Shown here: one piece after another, positions 21,126 to 33,100 of the stretch
Position numbering within the stretch: the first letter of the stretch is position 1
Layout of the letters: every line of letters begins with the position of its first letter
From: Parelaphostrongylus tenuis
Lineage: Eukaryota; Nematoda; Chromadorea; Rhabditida; Metastrongylidae
Direction of reading: 5' to 3'
DNA: 64,000 bases
Assembly (NCBI GenBank): GCA_019055375.1
Contig: JAHQIW010005152.1
Span: forward strand, 62,001 to 126,000
Translations under genes and position numbers: made by a program
The notes under the pieces: model-generated
Told to the model about the DNA's origin: nothing
The model's input: the letters and a program-made list of their open reading frames with translations, nothing else
Database searches by the model: none

Positions 21126-24100
21126 ATGCAGTATTTGGATGACATCATCGAATGTCAGTGGACGGTTTTTGTGTTCCATTATCCTCCTTTTTCGATTGAA
21201 GAAGTGAAGATGATTTGAATTCCAGTGATTGAGGACATACCTGAGGAGATCTCCAAGCGATTCGAGTTGATACGACAGTGGGATAACGATGTAGAAAGTA
21301 AGTTTTTGCTGATAGCTCATGAAAGAAACGTTGAAGAATGAGTGGTAGCGAAACGGTGCCTTGGTGGTGTAGTGGTATCACGCGTCTCCGGTATGGGTGA
21401 AACACGGGTTTCAGCTCCCGCCTGAGGTCGAGTTTTTGTTTACAACTCAACTATATTAGGTACATTTGAAAGTAGGTTCAATGGAGGATGTCTTCGATAA
21501 GAGTATGGTGGTAGTATGCGTTCCCGATAAAGGTGAAACGCGAGTTCAATTTCCGCCGAGGTCGGAATTTTGCATACCAGTCAATCTCCTTGCCTGACAA
21601 GAGTTATTCAGCTTGTAAAGCCTCAGTACTATTACAGTGGTCATTAACTGTGATGCCCATTCGTTGTGGTCTGGCGTGATCTCGTAGGTCGTCAATCAAA
21701 GTCAAAGCGTTCAACAAGCTCAGTTCTATAACCTATCCAAAACTGTTGAGTGGTATGCAAAGCTTCGAACGTCGGGCTTCAGGATGCGCTTGCTATTTAT
21801 TGCGCCATCGGCGCTCGATGTACCATCAGTCTGTGATACAATGGGATTGGTTTGGACCGCCGCGCTTGGCAAGCCGGATATCGGCATTATCAGCTAGAAT
21901 TCTTTTTATCAACCGCTTTTAATGGTGGTATGATGTTGCATATATATATATATATATAATATATATGATATACATATACATATACATATATATGCATGTA
22001 TATATGTATATATATGTATATTATATATAATGCTGTTGAGTTATATGCAGAACTTTGAATCGGTTGTGATTCGAACCCATATTTCACCCTTTGCGGGAGC
22101 GCATGCTAACCATTGCAATACTGCCTCTCGTTCTGGCTATCACTCTTGTTGCGTGGAGTCTCAAATGGAAGGATAAAGTTCTTGGCGTTCAACCGATTTC
22201 TGAGGGATGCGACATGCATTCGTTTTTATCTAGCTTCGTTTGAGATGTTTGGATGCATTTTCGGCCTTGGAAAAGACTCGTGGTGATCTACCGGTATATC
22301 ACGTCAATGCCGATGTCCATTCAGAAAAGTTCAGGCTCACAGACCACGGATGTAGGGAAGCTCAGTGAGCCATGAGAACTGGCATAAACCATCGACTACT
22401 TGTGCGTCGTTGGACAGCTACAACCACTGTACCATTTGCGCCCATCGCATGAACTTCTAGTGTAGTATTGAAGTGTTTTTCGAGTAAATGAATCCCTTTT
22501 TCAAAATCCTTCTATAGAGTTCTCTTATTTATGATCTTTAAGTTCTGTAGAAGGAGCGCATGCGGCGCACTGGTTAGAGGTACTTTGTGTTGCACACAAA
22601 GTAATGGTTCGACCTCGTACCCAAGGCGCACCTAGCCATCTATCCCTCCGGCGTCGGTAAATTGGTACTGGACTGGTCGCAGACTTGTGTAGGAGGGATA
22701 AGCAGCACTGATTCGATGCAGTGGGAGGCCACTTCGAGTGATTCTAAAGGTCAGACATGCATTAAATCACCTCAAACGAAGTTAAGAATGAAGATGAATG
22801 CATGGCGCATCCCGCAGGGATTGATCAACGCCTAGAGCTGTTTCCTTTATCCTTCAAATTCTGTGGATTGAGGCAATTTTTGTACTAACTGCTAAGTTTT
22901 CGCAAGATTTTCTATTACTTCACAATTTAGAGCTCAAATCGGAATGTCAATATGCAGTGAAACGAATATTGGAGCTTACGGAAACCTCTGAAGCCATGAG
23001 GGAGAAGATATTGATGGAATTGGCAGATGTAAGTTGATATAAGTAAGAAGTGAATATGTCATTTATTCAAAGTTTAGAAAGAGTTGTTTCATCTTTTAGA
23101 TTTCTTATGGCAATGTATAATGATTGTGGGCGTGTTGTATTCGAGAAAAGTTCAATTTTATTACAGAAATATCGTCTAATTCATCGATTGAGTGAACGCA
23201 AGCTTGAGCTTGCTGTTCGAAGTGAACGTCTGATGTCTGCCGTACTTGACAAGGTAACTGAAATTGCGATTTGTCGTCTTTATTTCTTCTTTTTCTATCC
23301 ATTTATTCTCTATTTTGCTCTCGATCCATCATTACAGGTGAACGATTCGTCGTACCTATGCAAAATCGAATTAGAGGTTGATAATCCAGGATGTACCGAA
23401 GCGATTGAAAAAAGTTCGTTACGCCGTTTTTCTACCTACTCTCTTTCTTTTCTACATTCTTTTTTAAACCGTTTCTATTGGGTTGGCAAGATATTTTTTA
23501 GGACTTTTTTATTTTTAGTCTTTATTTTCGAGGAATTTAAGATTTTATCTTTACTGTCGTCTAGAGCGGCTTCATGCAGTTATTTTGATATATAACTTTT
23601 ACTCATTTGTTTTATTAGGTTAAGGAAAAGTTTCCTTTACACTCGCTGAAAATTCAAAGTTGATACATAAATTAGTCAAAAAAGGAATGTCCATTCGGAA
23701 TAAGCTCCACCATTATCCGCGGTCTTTTGCGAACGATCTGCAAGCTTCCGGATCTGCTCGAAATACCATTCCTTGGACTTCGAATTAGAATACCTCTTGA
23801 CATACCTCTTCAAATTGATGTCAAATGTTTTGAATCGGCGTCAACGCAGAGAATTGTTTGAGTGAGCTGAATCGGACCATCGAAATCGGACGGCGGAACA
23901 TCTGGAGTGTAGGCTGGGTGCGGCAAGATCTCGACTCCTTCCAATTTCATCAAACTTTCCCCTAGTCTTCTTTGCGGCGTGAGGTTTGACATTGTCTTGC
24001 TGAAACAGCCACGTTTACGACGAATCAGTGTCGGACTTTTCTTCCACGCATGTGTGGTGTTGCCTTGAAAGTTTCCTGTGGAAGTATACGGGGGTATACC

Positions 24101-27100
24101 CATGAATTTACAATGACTGATGCTGTGTGGAAAACATGGAATTTAATTTCTTTGCGGGTGTTAACCGTCGGACTTCCGCCGACCTAACTGGGTCTGTCTG
24201 CTAGCTTGAGAACGATTCCACCTCCTCCGCCCCGATTAGTAGCCGACTACAATACTGCTTCTAGTTGCCAGACCCGCAGCTAGGTTTTGGATTGGATCTT
24301 GCAACGAGGAGCATTACTGTAGTCAGCTACTAATTGGGGCAGAGGAGGTGAAGTCGCTCCCACGCTGGCGGGCACATCCAGTTAGGGTCCGCGGGAGTCA
24401 ACTAGTTAAGCAACTCTTTCCTCAACCTAGTAAGATGGAGTTGCCGCGAGAGTAAAAACGATTGTTGATGCCACACGAGTATCGTTTGAGTTCAAGTGCT
24501 GCTTTGGTACGCAACGAAGCTCTTCTAGAGTCAACAATCGTCTTTGCTTTCGGGACATTTCGTTTTGAAACAAATGTATGAGTGATTTATCAAAATAACC
24601 ACAAGAAGGTGCTCTGAACGATAGTAAAAACGAAAACTTAGATGCATGAATAATAATTAGAAAAAACAAAGTAGTCCGGAAAAGTTTTTCGTGAATCAAT
24701 AATTAATATGCCATTTTTTCTGCTAAATATATAGTTGGCAGTGCCGCGTCACTTATCTATGCAAAATATAAACTGAGTGGGGCTTAGTGACGCAATGGTT
24801 AGAGTGAAGGTGCCCTGCGACACCCATGTGATCGATGGTTCGATAAAGTGCTCAGGGCTGCTCATGTCTTCCATCTCTCCGGAGTTGGTAAAGTGGTGCC
24901 GGATTTTTGTGGGAGGATAGCAGTACTGACTTGTGTAGCGATAGGCCACCACCGAATCGTTATAAAGACGAAATATGCATTCAGTCACCTTGAATGCGAT
25001 GCTTTAAGTAGTCGAATGCAGGGCGTATCTCTCGGATTGATCAGCGGCGAGGATTCTAGCTTTAGGTCAGATTCGATTTATGCTCTCACATGATTGAAAT
25101 TGAAGTGATGTATTTCAAAAGTATATGAATGTTTTCCTTCTGTTCAGATTTTTGTCGCACGTTACGGCTGAGGCCTACCAAGACACCTTTGGGCAAGTGT
25201 AATATGGAGTTTGAGGATGATGTTGAATCAACTTCATCCTTACAAGACCAGGACTACTATGGAAGATGCTCTCCGTCGAATTCTCGAGACGGTGTATATT
25301 CAAGCATCTCAAATGGTGAGTTGATGAGACCGTAGTAAAAATATCTTTCAGCAGTTGAATTTTAGTCGTATTCATGTTAACTGTATTTTTGTTTTAAAAC
25401 TCTATCGAGTTGGCATATCATCTTAACAATCGATACTTGACGTTTCGGTTGACATAAGCCATCGTTCTGAATAGGGTATAACGATGTCGTGCAAACTATA
25501 AATGAAATAAACGAAAGGACAGTTGACGAGATTTCTTTCATTCTTCATTTCAGAGGCTGGGAATTGGTGGAAGCTAGTGTTTCCGCTTGTCCACAATGTT
25601 ATAACGACCTGGTTTCCTTGCTAGAATTTGATGAATTACCTAGGATGCTGTTTTTGATTTCTCACTATAAATTCCAATATTGTTTTAGGTACTGTTAGTA
25701 CGGAGAGAGTCAGTAGCTGTTCTCCGAGATTAGTCTCATGTGGCAGTCCTCAAAATGCTTCCGCTCCAATGTTCAAAGTATGTCCTGCGCTTTGTATTAT
25801 ATATTAAGTAGCTGTTCATAGTAAAATGATTTAGACTCTGTTGATTAGAACGATTTTTCACAGCTTTAGTGCTGCTTCTGATAACAAATACACTCTACAG
25901 TTTAATATTAGGTGCTCGAAGGTTGAACTTCGGGTATGACACCCCGCCTATCCTCTCGCGGCGGCGAATAGTCCTTCCTGCCGAGTGGTTAGTGGTGTCG
26001 GCTATTATAAAGAAAGCTCTTGGTTCGATCCCTTGCCACAGCGCTTCATAGTGGATCTATTGGTGTTGATTCTTTGTCTTCAGTTCAATATGCACCGTAC
26101 CCTTATTGACTATGTCACACCTTGCCTCATGTCGTAGCACCGTAAACGAGCCATTGATGCATTAACTAGTTTATTTATCACCATTTATGCAACAATCTAC
26201 AGCTTACAACAATCTAGTATTGTAACATGTCCAGTGTAAATGACAGCAGTAGTACAATACATTACAATACAGTGCAAGTTGCGTAAATATTTCTGAAATA
26301 TCAGGCTGAGGAAAAGTTTCTTAATGGCCACTGAAATTCCAAAGTTTATACATAAATCCAATTCAAAGCAGTAATAATTATTGTTCAAAATTGAGCTATC
26401 ATTCACGATCTTCTGCCAACGATCTGCAAGCTTCCGGATTTGCTCGAAATTGCCAGTCCTTGGGCTTTGAATAAAGAAAAACTCCTGACATGCCTCTTCA
26501 ACTTGATCAAATGTCCCGAGTCGGCGTCCCACGCAGGAAAATTCCATTGAGCCGAACTGGACCATAGTCCGAGGGCGCGGCGTCTGAACTGTAGGTTCGG
26601 TGCGGCAAGACTTCGAGTCCCTCCAATTCATCAGACACTTCTTTTTTTCCTTAGTCTTCTTTGCGGTTTAAGATTTGGCACTGTATTGCTGAAATAGCGT
26701 GCGTTGGAATTAATGGAATGGAATGGAAATGCCGAGGAAATGGTGTTGCGAGCAGATTCGGAATCTTGCAGATCGTTGGCAGAAGATCGTGGATAATTGT
26801 GGTTTTTATTTGAAGAGTAATTGTTGTTGTTTCCAACTGACCATTTTTGAACCAATTAAATCGTGGTTTATACTATATTTCATCTATACATCGATAGGGA
26901 TGTATTAAGCGTTGCATTGATGTGTAGTAGCAAAGCATTCGGAAAGAAATTTGCTCAGCTTATGGAGAAATAAGAAGCTAGTTCTTCATCAGTTTCCGAG
27001 CAAACTGATATTACGGAATGTGTTTTTATTTGAAATCTCTGATCTTTTTCCTAGAGTAGTGCAGAGCGTCGTATTTTTCATATGGAAATCCTTTTTTTTT

Positions 27101-30100
27101 TTCCTTTCGTATTGAAGGGATATTTCCATGTATTCGTTGCGTTTTCTATAGCAGACTTGGCGTTTTGCCTTGAAGACAGACTCTGATTGAGTGCCACTTT
27201 CTTCTTTAACGTGTATTTGTCATTTATTTTTATTTACACAACCCCTATCACATTTTTATTGTATGTACCTGAGTATTTCTAGCATTCGATTCGTCTTCCT
27301 GCTCTTATCGTTTGGGTCCCTTCTAATTGTAAGAGACAAGTGAAAAAGCGATCTCATTTGCTGGAGAGGAACTTTCATAGTAGTGCTAGTAATCTATAAA
27401 TAATCGACGCCGGTTTTTTGAAACACTTTTTTATTTATAAAGATGTGACATTCAGGGAAAAAATTATGTTTTATATCCACCATGCGCCTTCATTTACGTG
27501 CGCGCTTAATTTGCTGGAAGCGCGAAAAACATATCAGCATTTAGAGAATTTTCCATAGTATAAGCATCATACGTTTTTATGTGAAGTTTCTGTCGACGCG
27601 TTAAAAATTCCCGGTTGAATATTTAAAAAGCGATATATCGCTTGCTCTTGCTCTTTTCTACGGAAAACATTCAAGAGATGCAATGGCCATGTTCAACGAA
27701 GTCGGAGCTTTGGATGCTTAAAAGACTCGAGAAGCTCGCGATCAGTTTCAGCTTCTTCTTGACAATGTTCTAGACGCTTTGCTCGCTCATCGCGAGCCTT
27801 TTCAGAATTTTGCGCATTGAACGCACCGGATTTCGTCGAACTTGGAAGCGGATCTTTGAATGTTTTTCGGGGTAGACGAGATGGTTAGACGACCTTTCCG
27901 AGAACGGTCCTCAGTTTCTACAATTTCTTTGAAACATTTCACAGCTCAGTAGACTATTGTCGCTTTGAAACTAGCCTATTTCAAAAATGTTGGCCCTTTT
28001 CATTACCGCCTTGTGTAACTCAACAGCTGCGAATTTTTACGATCCATAACTTGAGTACACCTGGAATTAGACAATCAATTAAAACAGACTAGATCAAACT
28101 TGAACGAAAAACTCAATAAAATCATCAGCATTAATAGAGAATTGTTTATATCAATGCTAAAATTAACAAAGTACAAAATTGTGAGGGCTTTCACGCACCC
28201 TCTATATATACTAGCGTGATACAGTTGAGTTCTTGGGATCCAAATGTGTAGATGTTGTACTCGACTATCTGAAGTTTATGAGTACAGCATTGTTCAAAAC
28301 TATTTTCAAAAATTTAGAGGCGGAAATATGAAACAAATACACCGCAGCCGATACCGAGAGTATTAAGCCATGCTCGGAATAAAGAGGAAAAGTTCAAAGA
28401 TTCGAGGGCCATTGCTACACGTAGAGAAGAGGGCCGAAATAAACAGCAAAATGCAACGTCGTTATCTGCAGAGCCAGGTTCGTTGGTGTTATCACTATTA
28501 TCATTATATTATTATAATATTAATTATTATCATTACTTGACTATTATTATTATTATTAATTGTTATTATTGTTATTAATTATTTTGTTATTAATGTTATT
28601 AATAATAATATATAATTATTATTATTAATTATTATTATTATTTATTATTATTATTATTGTTAATTATTTTCATTATTATTAGTTAATATTGATCATTATT
28701 ATTGTTATTAATTATTAATATTATTATTTATTATTATTATTATTATCATTATTATTATTACTACCACTAAATTATTTTTATTAATATGATTAAATTATCG
28801 TTATTGTTATTATTATTAAATTATTATTATTATTATTGTCATTAATCATCATGGTCATCATCGTTATTTTCACTTTAATGGCAGTTATTCATTGAAATAA
28901 TGAGTTAAGAGAGATAAAGGATTTTTTTTAATGCACTTAAGAACGATATATAGGCATGGCTTCGTATCGCGAAAATCTTAGCGGTTCTTCACGTGTTGTA
29001 TTAAAAACGGAGGTAATAGACTTGTCTGAGGACGATGCATGGAAGGAGAAAGGCATGTTTGTTTCTATCTTAGCTCTGTTACCTTGTATTCAAGCTGGTC
29101 GTTGAAAATTTAAATGGTCCTACTCAAAGCATCTGTGGCCGCTTTTTTTGATACACCTTATTGTTTTTAACTGCCTTTTCTCAACTTTTCTCAAGAGTTT
29201 TTCTTCCTTTTTCTCGAAATCTCTAAATCGGAGATTTTCCTGTAGCAAGTTTTCGTCGTTTTCTGAAAAAATTCTTTTTTCACATATGAACCACAAGGAA
29301 TTTTATTTTGGAATGACATTGTTCGCAGCAGTGGTTTCGCGGCTTTTTTCTCGATTACTAAAATGCTCTAACAAAAGTATTACAGGGAATTTGTTAGCTA
29401 AAAATGTCTTAGCAAGTCCATGTGCTTGAAGAAGGAATTTCGGTACTTCGTAGCTATGAGGGGGCAAATGAAAAACCGACCTAATTCGCTGGACAGGGAT
29501 TTTCATAGGAGTGTTAGTAGCCATTTGAAAGCTAAGATTTCTGGCTACACCCCCACGTCGCCGGTTTTGCAAAACATCCCTTGATAACGTTGTGATATCC
29601 AAAATAAAACTATCCTTAAACGCGCATATTTCTCGCCGAACAGAGTTCTTTCTTCGGGTTATTAGTCATCATTTGATGGGTAATGGTTACTGATTCCAAC
29701 GCTTTTTCACATCCTAAAAAGACCTTTCTTCTGCAGCACAACAGGTAAATCATGATGATAGTTCCTCTCCAGCGAATAAGATCGGTTTTTCATTTGTCTT
29801 CTTATAAGTTCAATGAACCGGTGTTTTAAAAAAAAGTGTATATCAGTGCTAAAATTAACAAAAATCCAAATATATAGAACTTTTTCTGCATCCTGTGTTT
29901 ATCTGCCTATGTATATACGTGCGTATACATGTGAGTATATGCGTAAGTTCATCTATGTATATACTTGGATATTTAACGGCTTGTCTTCACTCATAGCGTG
30001 AGCCTCACCACAGGGGAACTGTGCTCAGCTGTGTTTGTACCTTGGAGTCCGAAGGTAAGCTTAACCGTCGCCGGCCCTTAGATGAGAGGGTGATTTATCG

Positions 30101-33100
30101 TCTGAAATCTAATCGCCAGAGCAGCAACTGTGGCGAGTGTGTTGTCTTCCATGCCTTCATCGACCTTCCGATTTTAACACTTTTTTTTCCAGTAAGCGGT
30201 CTCGCGAAACTTTTCAATACCAGTTGATCTGCACACATAACAAAGCCCTTCAATCAAAATGTTTTTTTTTTTGGGAATTCTCACAGCATCTATAAGTAAC
30301 ATTTTGCAATAGTTTGCAGTGTCGACCCTTTTTGTAGAAAATTCATAACGATTCATACATATAATTCTATTTGTAATATAATTGATACTCTTTTGGAATA
30401 GGATCTAAATTCGTCTTCAACAACTTCTGAATTCCTTCAGGCGTACACAACATACAGTTGGTGTTGTAGAATATGCATTTTCTGGAAGATACGTTGCCTA
30501 GAATAAATACATATGTGCATGTATATACGCGTATATATGTATATATATATATATATATACATATGTACATATAGACATTTCTTAGAATACGCATGGGGGC
30601 GCTGTAGCCGAGTGGTTGTAATGTTCCTCTCAGCGCGCGTGGGACCGAGCCGCCCTGCCTTCTCTGGCAGTTAACAACAACCTCTTATGGAACTTCATGG
30701 CCAAGCTATCTTCGAAATTGCAAGGAGACGCGCTCATCCAGCATTCTACGGCGTTTGAGAAAAAACGGAAAACGAATTGAGTGCCAGAAGTACTGGGATC
30801 TGTACAGTGGGAAAAAAAACACTTTGAAGACAAATAAATTTCAAAAAAGGTGTCAAAGTATACATATTGGCTAGCATATCTTGTAAAAAATGTGCAATCA
30901 GTTGACATGATATGGCAGCTAATTGAACACTTTGTCCGGGTATCGGCCTTTGGTCTTTATTCAAGAAGAGATGTGTGCACCTAAAGTGGGGATAAAATTT
31001 CGTAGGTTCAAACAATCAGCGTATTAGAAATCTGCACTATTTAATTCTCCTGAAATACGATTTTGGCTTTTCACATGGAGTTCTTCCGTGGCACTATGCA
31101 TCCGTACCTTTTAAGCCTTCATCGCCCATTGATGGTTTGGAGAAATCAACAGGGTCCACGGGTGCAAGCGGAATTTCTCCATCAATATCTGAGAAGAAGT
31201 GGAGGCTTCTGTTGGAAAGTGCTAAACTTGAAAATAGTGAAGAAAGTTATGCAGGAGAGAAATTACTACACATTGGATTGCTATAAGTGGAGGAAGATAC
31301 TTCATTGAGAACAGTGCCGGACCTGGTCTCTGATGTACCGATAGACCTCCGAAACTACCTGCACATGGTTGTGCTGTAGTCATTTGAAGAGGTGGGAGCT
31401 GAAAGACAGGGTATTCGAAAACGCCTTGAGGGCATTCAACTACATATACACAAGGAGCACCTAAATCAGTGCGCTTGTGTAATCACAAAAGTAGCCGCGA
31501 TAAATAAGTTCATAGTAGAGTATGGCGACGTGGTCGAGTGGTTGTGATGCTCATCGCAGTATGTGCGGGTTAAACTGCACTTCCAACACTTTCCAGCAGT
31601 CAACAACGAAAGTAATATTGAACGCCATAGCTAGGCTACCCTCGAGACCCAACCAGTATTCTACGACGTTCAAGAAGATGATGAAAAATGCATTGAATGC
31701 TAGGCGTACCGAGATCCGCACAGAAAAAACACTGTGAATACGGATCAATAAAGTGTCTAAAGTACAGAATAAAGGGTTATGTATAATCATATGTAACCAT
31801 GGAGCTATAAACAAAGTATCTTCTCCAATTCTATAGAGGTCTCATTTCCTGAAATACAATAATATTGGAGAAACTGTTTAAAGCTATCGATCTATTACCA
31901 TCGCATGCAGTGTACAGTGCTACTTTTGGCAGATTATTCATTTTTCCTACTGGCCAACCACAATTATGGCTTATGGGTATTGTGCAGATTAAGTGAACAT
32001 CCAAGCTAAAGGATTTACATCGTGATAATCTTTTCAATCTTTTTACAAATTAGTGGATGCCAAGCGCTGTATGTTTGCATAGTGGACGAGCATTTTTCAT
32101 TGGAAGAAAAGAGTTACTTCAAAATCGCATAGATAACAGCGGTCTGTGCTGCAAAATAGTAGTTAGTAGAAGTTTATAGTATTTTCTAGTAATTTTATTG
32201 ATTCAGTAATTTTTAGAAATTTGTATTTCTTTTTGTCATACTTAAGGGAGAAAAAAAACAAAATTTTTCCTTACCAAAAGCGGCAGTCTGTCCGTCCTTT
32301 TTTTTGCAATACCTGGACCTTTCCCATTCATGGCACTTCCGGGTATATATGCACAAAATCATCAGAATGTGTATGGAAAAACATGTAGCGCACATAGAAT
32401 GAGAGAAAGGGGAATCCCTTCTTTAACGCTTTGGAAACCTATTTACATCTGCCCTTTATGGCTCGCTTTGGCCTATCGATGTATCTAGTCATTAATGTTA
32501 TCTTCGAAGATAAGTCTAGTACCAATTCATTGACCCCGGTGAGTTGTAAGGCTTGATGAGCCTTGGGCGGATCGAGCCGTCAACCACGTGCATTCATTGC
32601 CACTGCGCTACACACATCTCTCAGGGGAAACATGAAAAAGCGGATTTCCGTGAAGGAGACAACGAGGGATCGTATTTTGAGTGAGAAGAGCGGATTTCGG
32701 TCCGCATCTTGATTTTGGTCATGAATTTATTAATTTGGCAATCCATTAGATCGTTACATTATGTACGAGATCTGCCATAGCTTTTCCCAATGTTTGGGGT
32801 GTCATAATTTATCTGTCAGTTTTCTTTTTTTCCCATGTTTACAAGAATTTTGGAGTGTTGAATCATTTTTGCAGATGCTTTATGCTCAGAGGATGATTTC
32901 GATGCTAATGACGTTCTGGACCTGTTCCCAGCATTGCCATCGCCCCCGAGAGAAATTATGGAGTCACTGAATGTTAGCTTCATTGCTTCCATATTCCATA
33001 TGTGTACGTGTACTATGATGAGAGCTTCTTTTTTAGGAAGACTCTTTGTTCCCGGATGATGAGCATGTCTTTGATTCACATCCAAAGGTGGTTTCATTGA

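Noticed and set aside
25551..25698. Possible ing-3 exon after TTTCATTTCAG at 25551
   Set aside because: The required phase hits a TAG stop within 25 codons, while exon 6 joins exon 7 (25689) directly in frame.
26197..26631. 144-codon open frame as a host gene
   Set aside because: It is the decayed C-terminus of a mariner transposase read through into flanking sequence.
31063..31308. 81-codon plus-strand open frame in ing-3 intron 9, and an acidic minus-strand frame opposite it
   Set aside because: Neither has matching splice sites in the phase needed for ing-3, and no domain was recognised.
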